Part shown: in pieces, positions 14,047 to 26,638 of the stretch
Position numbering within the stretch: the first letter of the stretch is position 1
Layout: every line of letters begins with the position of its first letter
NCBI GenBank assembly: GCA_038501195.1
Contig: JBBPUQ010000001.1
Span: 6,014,001 to 6,078,000 of the forward strand
Direction: 5' to 3'
DNA length: 64,000 bases
Source: Nemania diffusa
Lineage: Eukaryota; Ascomycota; Sordariomycetes; Xylariales; Xylariaceae
The notes under the pieces: generated by a model
Databases searched by the model: none
What the model saw: the letters and a program-made list of their open reading frames with translations, nothing else
What the model was told of the DNA's origin: nothing
Position numbers and translations under genes: made by a program

Positions 14047-15969
14047 TTATTCATTAGAGCTCTTTTCATTGTGGCTTCCTGTCCTGCGACAAACGCGAAT
14101 CTTCCCATCTCTTAAGGGTACGTTAAGCCATATAACAGGCGTTAAGTTTGACCTTCCCTCACGCAGGTACTCGAGATCATAATTCAATATCATTTCAGCC
14201 ACGAACATCTTTACCTCATTCATGACGAAAAAACGGCCAGGGCACGCGGAGCGGCCATAGCCGAATCCCAAAAAACAGTCATCAAGAGTTACGCCTGCTT
14301 TCTTACCATGATTGCCTCCCGTAGCCGGGTTATCAGATTCGAAAGCTAGGTTATCGAAAATGCTCTGTATCACATCCGGGTTGGCAAATCTAAAGGGATG
14401 GAAACTAGTTGCGTCCTTGTAAATAGATTCATCATGGTGAATTGGTTCAACCTGCAGCACCACCCGCGTGCCCAGGGGAAGATATAGTTTGTCGCCTCCC
14501 TGCGGAACATTGACACCTTGAGGGTCGATCACCTGCACGGAAGATTGGTCAGCCGTTCGGGAATACATGAGCAGAACAGGTTGGTGTTCCTGGCAGACTC
14601 ACAGTACGTGGGGATCCGAGGCTAAAGACAGGTCGGAGCCTCATAGATTCTCGAATCGTTGAATCTACGAGCGTCAGTTTCATCACTGCCTGCCGGGTCC
14701 AAGACCCGCCAGCCTCTTTTAAGACGGCTTCGCACTCCTGGCGAAGAATTTCAATATAGCCGAACGCAGGGTCGGAACTGGCAAGATCCAGGATGACGTT
14801 CTGTGCTGTGATAGCTGTTGAATACATAGATATATCGTTGAGAAAAATTAAACGATGGCAAACTCCAAGGGTATCGAGTTGCTTCGGATCCTTTTTAGCA
14901 TAGCATTCTTCGATGATTCATTGCAATCCGTCGGACTGAAAACTACGTTAGTGGATTATGTTCTTAAACATCTTGTGTGTTTGGGGTGTTAGGAGGGGTT
15001 TAGGCCTTTACCGGCGGAACCCAGTTATAGTCTGGATTCTCTTTTAGCAATGCTGTATTTTAGAGTCTTTCTTGCGCAATTGGCCAGCATTCCTTAGCAG
15101 CCTTTCGGAATGCGATATGGGTGACACCAGCTACTGTGAGTCCAACTAGCGGCTGTATAGGTGATGGTACACAATTTATCAGGGCGGAGCCGATAAAGAG
15201 ACACGTCGCGTGGTGACCAAGCCACTTGAGATATGCCGGGTTGCGACCTATTCGTCATTAGCTATCTAGGAAACCTGGACCATGGACTTGAATCTACTCA
15301 CAAAGAGGTGGCCCGCAGAACGCAGCGTTGGCCACGCCAGCAATAATCTTTACTGACGATCTCCAAGCTCGAACTTCCACCCAGTTGGTCGTAGTTGTTC
15401 CCCACTCCCTTGCAAACGCATATTTGAGCTCAAGAGCTATGGGAGGTGTGATTATTTCAAGATTATGGGTGATGTAGTTACGAACGATATCCAAGTTAAA
15501 CGAGGTTTCATAAATATTCTTGTTCCATATGGTCCACTGAGCTTGGAGCGTCTTGTTTCCGGTATCATGAACGTCGAGTCGCTTATCGGTGATACTGTAC
15601 ACTTCCCGACTGTATCGTGGAGGAACCACTAAAACACGTCCTTGGTCGATGCTCGGGATCGAATAGTAAGTGTGGGATTTGGAATACTGCCTCTGATGTT
15701 AATCACCGCCCCTGAGAGATGACCAACATAAATACCTTGTAGTAACCCTCGAATGCCCAATCACGAGTCGAGACGAGAGAGCGTAGTGTAGCTCGCGACC
15801 AAGAGAACAGTTCATTTCGCGTGCCAATAGTAGGTAAAGAGGACAGACCGCCGTCCCGTTTTCGAGAGAGAAGGAACCAGATAACGTATGTATTTGTGAG
15901 CAAGATCAATAATAGAGGTGCCAGCTCTCCTATCGGCCTACCGAAGACCTCAATAGGCGCTGGGTTCAT
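14047..15969 (-). pseudogene. Cytochrome P450 monooxygenase pseudogene
   Basis: Five exons can be traced: 15969-15736, 15686-15302, 15247-15012, 14935-14603 and 14532-14047. The introns of 49, 54, 76 and 70 bp keep GT..AG ends and the frame closes throughout, for about 557 residues. Seen in order are an N-terminal membrane helix (LAPLLLILLTNTYVIWFLLS), an I-helix region, the ExxR motif (ESMR) and the heme-binding loop FGYGRSACPGRFF with its cysteine ligand. Two in-frame stops break it: TAA at 15061-15063, where CAA would fit, and TGA at 14918-14920, where a conserved Trp is expected. The family resembles fungal ent-kaurene-oxidase-like P450s of terpenoid pathways (inference). An alternative upstream ATG is at 16071. 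A deleted hAT-type element begins 10 bp beyond that. Confidence 0.85.
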
Positions 15970-16080
15970 CGTGGACGGAGGTTTGAAGGTTTTGGATGGG
16001 GCCCAGATGTCTTCCTGAAATACAATAATTTGCCTTTCCTCAAAGACAACCGACGAGCTACTAGGTTCCATGAGCTCTCG

Positions 16081-16701
16081 AGCACTAATATATCAAAACA
16101 ATACTTTGACTGTTTGACAGATAACTGGAATAACCAAAACAAACCAGCGGATTTAACTATCTAAAGAGTGAGGAAACAATTTATTTTTTTTCTTGTGTTT
16201 TCCAGTCATTTACAATTAATTTCCTATTTTTTTAAATTCCTTTTTTGGTTTTTTTAATAAAAGAAAAGGCTATACAAAAGGTGTAATGCTTCCCTTTTTA
16301 GGTAAGCTAAGTGGCATCCTGCTTCTAGACCCACAATTATTTATTTATAGAAATACTTTCCATACTTTTACACCTACTACCTTACCTAGTAATTTTACGA
16401 CCTTTTTCAACCCTACAACCTTTTTCGACCCTACGACCTTCTTCGACCTTACAACCCTCTGACCTTACAGCCCTCCTAACAAAGCAACTTAAGCGGTTTA
16501 TAAAAAGCAATACAAAAGATCGAAGGCTCTGGTCTTAACTAGCGCACCTGGTTGGTGTATTTGGTTGTCTGAATCAAATACTTACTCAAATCACGCAATA
16601 AATTTAACAAAACAAGTCAAACAAACGTTTTTGGTGATAAATCAAGGCAAAACACGCCAAAGGGGGTTTACTTGACCTGTTTTGATTGTAGCGAGCGCTG
16701 G
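16081..16701. mobile_element. Internally deleted hAT-type element (non-autonomous)
   Basis: The left arm (about 16090-16330) aligns with 45450-45690 and the right arm (about 16570-16701) with 49281-49415, the two ends of the full-length element at 45436-49415. Most of the 4-kb body is missing. A clear 8-bp target duplication is not visible, so the outermost bases are uncertain. The middle (16395-16475) holds three to four imperfect 17-18-bp units of the form CGACCTTTTTCAACCCTA. This copy is much less AT-rich than the full-length one. It fills the divergent promoter between the P450 pseudogene and the sulfotransferase gene. Confidence 0.7.
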
Positions 16702-16795
16702 TTTAGATTCCTTTTCTCCTACTAATTTATTGCCTGCTTGTTGACAAGCCTATGCAAGTTCATCGCCTGGTTTCTATCATTGTGTAGCCGCCATC

Positions 16796-17614
16796 ATGGA
16801 TGCACTTGAAGCGAATTCAATCCCTATGAGTCATGGTGGCTTAAAGATCATCAACGCCAGCCTATTCCGCATGGCCACCAAGTCAATGGCCCAGGCATAC
16901 GTCATTCTCGGCTACAAGGCACACCATGGCCTACTGGAAGATGTCACAGACACGCCGTGGGAACTCCTCGAGAAAGCTGCAGATGCCACTTGGCCCGGGA
17001 TCCCAGGTGCCATTCCACGACCACCACATAAACGAGAAGACTGGGCCGAGATCTGGGGGTCTTATGATGTGGTCACGGACATTGCCTCACCGTTCGCGTT
17101 TGAGCTCATAAAGGCTTACCCAGAGGCGAAAGTCGTCATCGTCCAGAGAGACTTCGAGTCCTGGTGGCCGAGTTTCCGGTCCCAGCTTCGTGACAAGGTC
17201 ATGGGGGAGCCCCTATCCAGTATCCAAGCCTTCGTAACCTCCAAGATACTAGGAATTCGCCCCGTCCATGCAATGCGGAAAATCCTCCTCGGATTCTGTG
17301 GCGCCAAAACGAGATCGGAGATTAACGAAGACCGGGTCCGGAAAGTTTATGATCGGTATTTCCAACGTATTAGGGAGGAAGTACCTCAAGAGAGGCGGTT
17401 GGAATATAAAATGGGATCTGGGTGGGAACCTCTATGCGACTTTCTCGGGGTCGAGGTGCCGAATGTTCCCTTCCCTAGAGCTAACGATGCCATGGCGCAT
17501 GATAATGAAACCCAGTCAAGACACATCAAATTTTTTGTGAGTGCCATAAAGAAGATTGGGCCTTTGGCACTGGGTATTGTTGTCCTTATTGGGGCATGGT
17601 GGTATTCCTACTAG
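16796..17614 (+). CDS. Sulfotransferase-family protein (Sulfotransfer_4-like) with C-terminal membrane anchor
   Basis: An uninterrupted 272-residue frame without introns. The layout matches the fungal Sulfotransfer_4-type family: an N-terminal strand (GLKIINASLFRMATKSM) in the place of the usual PAPS-binding GxGRTGT-type loop, a central AYPEAKVVIVQRDFESWW segment corresponding to the family's YPDAKVILTVRDPESW, and a C-terminal WEPLCDFLGVEVP...PFPRAN motif. The last 20 residues (IGPLALGIVVLIGAWWYSY) form a predicted tail anchor. The N-terminal loop departs from the usual GRTGT pattern, so catalytic activity is uncertain. It lies between two P450 pseudogenes and is the only unbroken gene of this island. 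Related fungal proteins are often labelled NAD-dependent epimerase by automated annotation. Confidence 0.8.
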   Translation: MDALEANSIPMSHGGLKIINASLFRMATKSMAQAYVILGYKAHHGLLEDVTDTPWELLEKAADATWPGIPGAIPRPPHKREDWAEIWGSYDVVTDIASPFAFELIKAYPEAKVVIVQRDFESWWPSFRSQLRDKVMGEPLSSIQAFVTSKILGIRPVHAMRKILLGFCGAKTRSEINEDRVRKVYDRYFQRIREEVPQERRLEYKMGSGWEPLCDFLGVEVPNVPFPRANDAMAHDNETQSRHIKFFVSAIKKIGPLALGIVVLIGAWWYSY

Positions 17615-18312
17615 CACCCTACCATCCACTTAGCTACAGTGCGTTTGTGTATGCGGCCTATTAGATCCTCTAAATTCTCTATCGGTTGAACATAGAAGTC
17701 AATGCTCTCAATGTTGCACAACTTGGCACAAGAACTTTTCCCTTAAACTAGATGTTTAATCGATCACATCTAGAGCCTTCTCATTACATACGACGAGACT
17801 AGAGTATTATTCTGCATAGCTTAGCGTGAAAGTAATTAGAGTGGGATGAAATGAGTGACACAGCTTCCAGGTATGTGGTTATGCTGGCGCCTCTGAACCT
17901 CGAACAGTTGCTCTACATGTACCTTCCTCCACGTAGCATTTAGCAGTGTCACTATGATTCTATAACGCCCAGAGCGATACAGACTGTCTACCATCCTCAC
18001 AAGCGATCCTGTAGCTAATCACACATCGTGTGTGGGCTCTGTGCGTTGGTGCGCGACCCATCAGACCTGACATACCCCGCTCACAGCCTGCTGCTCTGAG
18101 ATAATTCAACTACAACATAGCACAGGGCTACGTGCTCACAAGAAATATATTTATCTAGTTCCATGCTCTTGTATGACGGACTGTTGTTTACCACTTCATT
18201 GCACACTTCCCTCAATGACCAGATATTACACTGCACTATTGTTACATAACTTCTAGGGTGTCCCAAGCTCGCCTTGTTTCAAACATCTTAAGGCTTTATT
18301 GGTGCTAACACC
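17615..18312. other. Intergenic, no gene seen
   Basis: About 700 bp of normal base composition between the sulfotransferase stop and the N-terminus of the second P450. Six-frame reading gives only short frames without recognisable motifs. It probably holds the 3' end of the former gene and the promoter of the latter. Confidence 0.6.
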
Positions 18313-19666
18313 ATGTTCATCCTGTTGTTTTACGTAATTCTCGCGTTTACTTCTTACCGGGTAGCACGATTCCTATACCGGGGCTATAGATGTCGATCAA
18401 CTATTAGGTCTTTGAAGAATCAAAATATTGTAAGTCCCAGCCTTCGCATGGTTGTTGTTGGTGGTTGACATGATCACATTCAAGCTCACGACTCGTAGCC
18501 AATTGCATCTCACTCTATATTGTTCGGCCACCTCCATATTTTTACAGAATTCAAGAAACAACACCCGCCAGATGTAAATATCTACGTGTTTCATACCTAG
18601 CTAGTCCAAAACTTCACCAAATTCTTCCCAGGTGAACCCAGACCACCCCCAGTGGTCTACCTTGACCTATGGCCAGTACAAGGGATTTATACCCTTGCCT
18701 ACAATGCTTCAGCGGCAGCCCAATTCACGCAGGTTAAAAGTTTACCGAAATACTTTGCCCTCATTCAATATCTAATTCCATTGACATCTAACAACGACAT
18801 TCTTTCCACTGATAGAGATGAATAGAAAACTTGGAAAACAAGGTTCAACCCATCCATCAGCAGCCGCAATATTACTACCCTTCTCCCAGATCTAATAGAA
18901 GAAGTGATAGTATTTGTAGATAGTCTTAAGCAAGCAGCTGGCCCTCAAAAGAAGTGGGGAGATATTATCCAGCTAGAGAAAAGGACCACGAATCTTTCTT
19001 TTGACATCATTGCTCAGGCAACAATGTAGTAAATTCGATCACAAGCGTATCATTCGCCGCTGACAAGCCTCTAGAAATATGCGTTTGCACGAGCAGTAAA
19101 AAAACAAGCCAAGCCCTCTACAGCATGCATTTTACAAACAAATGCAGGCGATAAGGCAAATAACGAATCCAGTTGGCAGACTGCTACTCAAACTGTCTCC
19201 TTGGCATCGAGCTCATGTTTCAAGAAACAACAGAATCATTCAAGACGCTCTAAAGCCTCAAATTCTAAAAAGACTCAACTTAAAACAGAACGAGTCGAAC
19301 ATCAGCAGAGCACAAGCACTGGTAAATGTTGCTCTTGCATCAACAACTAATACTAAAGAAAACACAGAACTCCCGCAATTTCCCGACAACAGCTTTGTTA
19401 ATACCTTGATTAGCAATTTGAAGTCCTTTGTGTTTGCCGGCCATGATACAATGGCATCTACAATATGCTTCATGGTGAAGTGTCTTGAGGATAATACTGT
19501 ATGCCTTGTCAAGCTTCGAAAAGAACACGAGGATGTCCTTGGCAACGATGTTCATTCAGCTGCTAGAATGCTCGAAAATCCCCCATACATACTGAACTCT
19601 CTGCCCTACACACTAGCGGTGATCAAAGAAACTCTAAGAATCTACCCTCTAGCATCTACCATGTGA
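18313..19666 (+). pseudogene. Second cytochrome P450 pseudogene, truncated before the heme-binding loop
   Basis: Exon 1 (18313-18429) encodes an N-terminal membrane helix starting MFILLFYVILAFTSYRVARF. An intron at 18430-18498 leads into SILFGHLHIFTEFKKQHPPD and a conserved DLWPV segment. In-frame TAG codons occur at 18598, at 18823 (in the position of the first Trp of the family's W-x-x-W motif, followed by KTWKTRFNPS) and at 19027. After a frame change the reading resumes at about 19096-19666 with the I-helix motif FAGHDTMAST and the ExxR helix (ETLRIYP). It then stops at 19664-19666. The meander and the heme-binding cysteine loop are missing. The type resembles the StcB-like P450s of polyketide pathways (inference). 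Confidence 0.82.
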
Positions 19667-20212
19667 CAAGGACGACGGAGGCGACCTGTAGGATTGGCTG
19701 GCCCAACTTGTGCTGCCTAAGTACTTGTGAGCTTATAGAGGGCCGAGGTGGCTCGCGACAAAAGCCTACAGGTGTTGCCAAAGGCCTGAAACCTATTAGA
19801 AAAAAGAAGGTACTTACTCAGTACATCCAGGCGGACGCACGATAACGCGGCCCGCATCTACCCGTTGCCCTTTTACTCCTAGTACTGTAAAGACCAAATA
19901 TAGGCATTTCTTAGCTTGGTTTAGCTTGGTTTTAGTATAGCCCAGGCCACGTGGGCAGTCCCCTTAGAATGCGGATCGGTGGGAGTTTGATTTTCAATCC
20001 CAATTACGAGCAGGAAAACAGCTCGTGCTATTGGTAGATACCTATGGATTTATGTCGTTACCTGTCACATCTAGGGTCTAAGCCTCCAAACCACTAGGAC
20101 ATGTTCTGTTAAAAGGGTATAAGATACCAAGATGTTGTATCTTGGCACTCGGCAGGTTTATATTAGTAGGTCTTGTGACACAGCGTTATATAATTTATAT
20201 TAGTTAATGAAA
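19667..20212. other. Intergenic, no gene seen
   Basis: About 550 bp of normal to slightly AT-rich sequence between the truncated P450 and the left LTR of family B. Short frames only. The sequence holds many TAG triplets and CTAG/TTAG words, compatible with mild RIP of a former repeat or of the missing P450 3' end, but no homology is visible. Confidence 0.5.
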
Positions 20213-20606
20213 TGTGATGGTATAAGTGGGTCTAGTGGGGCGAGCCCAAAAGGTCAGGTTATAGCATTTATTTAAGTGAGCTTATTTAATAAAAAAGCTT
20301 AAAAAGAAGCTTTTGCAAAAGCTTTTTTACTGCTTATAATATTACTTGTTAGAATTATTACTTATTGCGGGTGCTTACTATTATAAGCAAACAGAAGCAA
20401 TTATAAAATCAGAGCTTGAAAATAAAGCATTAAGCTTAATTTTAGTGTTTACTAAAAATATATGTATATATATAAAACTTAAAAATTAAAAAGCTAAAAT
20501 AACGAAAATATTTAGTAAGTTTTATTTTAATATATTTTTTAAAATTGTTTTAGTTATATTAGTTTAATTTTATTTGTTAAATTTGATTGTATTTTTATAT
20601 ATAATA
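20213..20606. repeat. Left LTR of family B
   Basis: 394 bp, matching 35230-35623 at full length. The first 50 bp keep a normal base mix (TGTGATGGTATAAGTGGG), while the corresponding bases of the right LTR are fully converted (TATAACAGTATAAATAAG). Confidence 0.87.
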
Positions 20607-23600
20607 ATTATAAATTTAATTTATTTATTAAACTAGTATTTTTTTTTATAAACAATTTTAATTTTTATTGTTATAAGCATTTTTATTTTATTTTATTTTT
20701 ATATTATTATAAAAACTTTTATTTGTTTTTGATATATTTTTTTTTATATTTTTACTATGTTTTTTAAAAAAATCGATAAAAATATTAAAACAATTTTAAA
20801 AACTAGTTTTAATTAGTTTAAATAGTATAACAAACTTAAGTTTTAAGCTATAATTTAAAATATTTAAAATTATATTAATTTAAATAATATTATATTTATA
20901 TTTAAAATTAAAGTTAAACTAAAGTTTTTTATTTATAAAAGTACTAAGTAAGTTTTTTTATAAAAGTAAACTAATTAGTACAAAAAAAATTTTAAAAAAT
21001 AAAAAGCTTGAAATAATAGTAACTTTATAAAAAATGCTGCGCTATTAATTTTTAAAAAAATATAATTAGTAGCATTTAATATTACTGCAAAATTTAATAA
21101 GCTTATTAAAATTTATATTAATAAAGCGTTAAAATATACAGCTAATATTATTTAATATATTAACTTATATAATTAAATTTTAAAAATAATTAATTTTAAA
21201 TGTTTAAAAATAATATTAGTATAAATATTTAATAAAAATGATTTTAATATTAAATTAATAATTAAATATTTAAAAAATAATTTAATTTTTATAAAATTAG
21301 CTATTATAAATATTTTGTTAGCTAAATATTAAATAGTTTTAAATTAAATTTTATAATATATAAACTTTATTTGTTAATATAAAAACTAAACAATTATTTA
21401 CAAAAAAGCGAAAATATATTAAATATTTAATATAATAAAAGTATTTGTAGCAAAAAAATTTCTTAAAACTATAAATAAATATATTACTTTTAAATAAGTT
21501 ATTAAGTAGTTTTTTACTTTATTTTAAAACAAGCTTTTTTATAAAAAGCAAATGTTTATATTAAATTAACTAAAATAAATTTTTAAAAAGCTTATTTATA
21601 AAAATAAATTAAAAGTTTTTTAAAACGTTTTAAAGATTTATTATATTTTAAACAATAAAACTTAAAAACAATTTAAAAAAAAAAAACAAAAAAAGCAGTT
21701 TAAAAGTTTTTAGTACTTTTGTAAATATTAAATAAAATATATTTATTTTTAATGTTTTAAAATATATAAACTTTTTTAATATATAGTTATAAAATTTATA
21801 AAAAAAGCATTAAAAAAAACACTTTTTGTAAAAAAAGTAAAAAAAATTAAAAAGTAATAAAAATATATTTAATAAAACGATTTTTAAAAAAAAATCAAAA
21901 AAAACAAATAAAAAATAAAAAAAACTATTTTTAAAAAAAAAAAATTAAATAACAAAAAAACTTAATATAATAATAATATAATATATATAATAATTGATTT
22001 ATTTTTTTTAAAATTATATTTAATTTTAAATGTTTATATAACTAAAATTTAAAAACTATATTTTTTATTTAATAGTATATTATTAAATAACTATAATATT
22101 TTTTATTTTATAAATAATAAATTGTTTTTAAAAAAAAGTTTTTTAAAATTGCTAAAAAAAAAGCAGTAGTAAATATTAGTACTTTTTAATTTTTAATTTT
22201 AAAAACAAAAACTTAAATTATAAAAAGTACACTTTTAAAAAAAAATAAAAAAAAATTAGTTAATTTAATACTTATTAAAGTAATATTTATAAAAAAATTT
22301 TATATAAATTTAATTTTTAAAGTTTGCTTTTAAAAAATAAAAATATAATATTATAAATTAAATTATATATTAAAATTTAACAAATTTAAAAAAAGCAATA
22401 TAGTTGTTAAACTTTTAAAACATTATAATTTAATATTTTTTTAATACAACTTATTTTTTATTTATTTAAACCGATTTTTTATAATAAATATAGTATATAT
22501 TTTAATAGAAATTTTTATAAATGTAGTAAAACTTTTAATAATTTTAATATAAATAAAACAAGTTTTTTTATATTAACTTTTTAAAAATTTTTTAAAATTA
22601 AAAAAAAACTTTAAGTATTTATAATATTTAAAATTAAAATATTTAAAACTTAAGCTATTTAAAATGTTAATATATAATGCAAAAAATATAAAAATTAACA
22701 AGATTTTATAACTTAAATATAAAAATTATATAAAAATATATATTTTATAAAAAATTTTCAAATAAATTTTTAAAAAAGTATTAATAAAACTTTTTTATAA
22801 AATTTTTTAAAATTTATTTAATTATTTAAAAAAGTTTAATAAATTATAGTAAATATTAATACTTAAAAACAAATTTAGCAGTATAATTTAATTTTACTTT
22901 TTTAAAAATAAAAAATAAAACTTTATATTTAAATAAATAAAAAAATTTAAGCATTAAATAATATAATAATTTAAGCTTTTTATAATAAAACTTAAAAATA
23001 ATAACAAAAAAGCAGTTATTATTATTTAAAAAGCTATATATTATAAGCTTTAAGCTAAAAAAAAAAAAATCAACTTAAAACTTTTTTTAAATTATATTAA
23101 AAAGCTAATAAAAAGCAACAAAAAAGTAAACAAAAAAATAATTGAAAAATTAATTAAAATATTTTTAAAAGCTAAGTTTTTAAGTTTTTTTTAATTAAAA
23201 GCAGTTTAAATAATAGTTTAATTATATAATATTAGTTTTTTAAAAAGAAACAATTTTTATATATTTTATAAAATGTTTAAATTATAGTTTAACTAATATT
23301 TTAAATAATATATATTTAAAATAAAAAAAAAATTAAAAATTAATTTTAAATTAAATTAAAGTTAAATTTTTGTATATAAATATAAAACTTATTTTTTAAA
23401 CAAAAAAAAAAAAGCTGATTATAATTATTAAGTTTTTAAAATAAAGCTAAAAGTATATATTAAATATTTAATAAAATATATAGTAAATAATTTATATAAA
23501 ATTTAAATTTTTTATTTATAAAAAATAATTTTAACAAAAAATGTTAAATTTAATAAAAAGATTTTTTATAATAAAAAATAAAAATATTTTAAAATTAAAA

Positions 23601-26458
23601 TTTTAAAAATATAAACAAATAAAATTAAATTAAATAAGTTTAAAAATATTATAATTTTAAAAATTTAAAATATATAAAAATTTATAGTAACAATAAATTA
23701 AAAAATAAACAAAAATATTTTAAATAGTTATAATAGTAGTATTTAATTTATTAATAAACTTTTTAGCATTTATTTAAAAAAGCAAAACTTAAAAATAAAT
23801 ACAGTTATAGCAAAGCTAGCTAAAAAATTTAGCAAAAATTATATGTTTTAGCTATAAAAATTTTTAACTTTTTAATAAATGCTTAAATTTAAAAAGCAAT
23901 AAAACAGTATAAAAATAAAACTTAAAAAAATAATTTAAAATAAAATAACAATATTTTTAAAAAATAAAATATTTTAAACTTTTTAAATTAATATATAAAA
24001 TATTAAAAGCAAATTAAATAAAAGTTTATAATAATATAAACATTAAACTACATTTAAAATATTAAATAAATTATTTTAAATAAAATATAAATATATATAT
24101 AAAATAAATTTATTAGTTTTATATATAAATAAATATATTTAAAAAATAATATTTAAAAAACTAAAAAATAACAGTAAAAGTTATACAATTTTTACAACTA
24201 TATTTTATAAAAAAAACAGAATATATTTTTTAAAAAATAACTTTTAGCAATTTTTTTTAAAAACTTTTATGTTTAATTAACTAAAAGCTTTATATTAAAA
24301 AAACTAAAAGTACAAAATATTATATGCAATATTTACAGCAGCAGTAAATTAAAAAAAAGCTGTATATTTAAATGCAATATTTTAAAAATTTTGCATTTAT
24401 AAAAACGATTTTTTAAAACTACTATTTAAAAGCTAAAAAGATTTTTTTAAATATTTAGTTAATAAATTATTTAAAACTAATATTTACAATAAATATAAAT
24501 AGCTAAAAAATAACAAAACGTTTAAAATTATTTTTATATAAAATATAAAAAGTAATTTATTTTTATTAAAATGAATATTTATATATAAATTTAACAAAAA
24601 CAGTTTTTTAAATATATATAAAATATATTTAGTTATTAAAAATAACTTTTAAAAAAAAAATATATTTTAATTAATTTATATAGTTATATTTATAGCTAAA
24701 ATATTTAAATTTATAATAACATTAATAACAACTTTTAATTTTAAAATTAAATAATTTAATATAATTAAAGCATTTTTTAATATATTAAAAATTAATAAAA
24801 CTTTTATAAATATATAACTTTTAAAAAGTTTTAGTTAAAATAACTTAATTAATAAATTTAATAAAATGTTATATAGTTTAAAAAACTTTTTATTGCTATA
24901 ATATAAAAAATTTGTTAAAACATTTAAAACTAACAAAATAATAACTTTAAAAAAAAAGCTTTGTTTGTTTTATACTTTAAAATATATAATATTTATTATA
25001 TTTTATATAAACAACTTTTTAGTTTTATATTATAAAACTTATAAAAAAAAAACAAAAAAAATTATTTTAAATATTAAAAAAACTTATAAACTTAAAAATT
25101 AAAATAATATTATTTAGTTTTTAAAAATTAAAATAATTTAAAATTGCTTTTAAAAAATAATTATATTAGTATATAACAAATATATTAATAAAATTATAAC
25201 ATATTATAAATTTAATAATTAAAATTAAGTTTTTATAATACTGCTTTTAACAAAAAAACTTAAAAAATATTTAAAAAATATAACAAAAGTAAAAATTAAG
25301 CTATATTAAAAATTAGTTAAATTAATACTATATATAACAGTGTTTTTAAAACTAAATATTATATATATAATAATATAACTTTTAAAATTTTTAACTAATT
25401 TTAGCTTTATATATTATAAAATTATTTATTAAATAATTTAATATTTATATATAATACACTTTTTTGAAATTATATATAAAACATAAAATTATAAAATTCA
25501 AGTTTTTTTAATAACAAAAAATATTTTATTTATAAATAATTATAAAATTTGTTACTTTTTATATAAATATATTATATTATTATTTAAAAGTACAATTTTA
25601 TAAAAAACTATTTATTAAAATACTATATTTATTTTTATTATAAAAACAAAAGTAAATATAATTAAACTTATTATAAAAAAAACAATAACTTTTAAAAAAC
25701 TGTTTTATAATTTTATTTTAAAATTAAATAAAATATAAACAATTTATTTAAATAATATATAAATAATTAAATTAATAATAAACAAAAATAAAAAAATAAA
25801 TACTAAGTTTAAATATATAAATATATAAAATATATAACTATATTAAAAACATTTTAAAAAAAGCTTTAAAATAATATATTTTTTTATTAATTAAATATTT
25901 ATTAATAAATTAATTAAAAACTTATTACAAGTTTAGTTTAAATATTTTTAAATTTTTATTAATTTTAAAAATATAAGTTATATTTGTAATATAAGCTTAA
26001 AAAATAAATAAAAAAAACTTTTTAGTTATTTATTAATTTATAACAATTAAAATAATTAAAAGCAAAAAAAAAAAACAAAATTAAAATAAATTATATTAAT
26101 TTTTATTTATTATTTTTATTACTTTATTTTTTAAATTTATTAAATATTAAAAATATTAATTTTTATTTATTAAAAGTTTTAAAAAAAATATACAAAATAT
26201 AAAAAAAAAAAAGTACAGAAATATATAGTATAACTATATAACAAAATATCAGTTGTACTAATAGTATAAGCAAAAGAATTATTAGTAGCAAAAGTATTAA
26301 TAGCGCTAGAAAAAAAAAAAATAAAATAGCTAAAAAAAATAGTTAAAATATAAAAAGCAAGCAAAAGTTTAAACATATAAATGTTTTAACAAAAAGTGTA
26401 AAAAATAAATATAAATATAAATAACAAAAAAATAGTAGTAATAAACTTTTTTTTATTT

Positions 26459-26638
26459 TGTTATAAAATAAAAGGAACTATAAGTTAAATATAATATAAT
26501 AAGTAATATATAGCTAGTAATATATATTATATAAAACTAAAGTTTGAAAAAAAAAAAAATCTTTTTTAAAACATGTGTAAAATAAGTATATATAAGTATA
26601 TTAGTACTTTTTTAAATCCTAGCTTTTAAATTTTAACA
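26459..26638. repeat. Left LTR of family A copy A2
   Basis: 180 bp, preceded by target duplication TATTT. It is identical in length to 33511-33690 and 4125-4304. Confidence 0.9.

Noticed and set aside
26179..26376. 65-codon minus frame in the AT desert just left of element A2
   Set aside because: Composed almost only of F, Y, I, T and S codons as random A/T sequence gives; it lies inside degraded family B.
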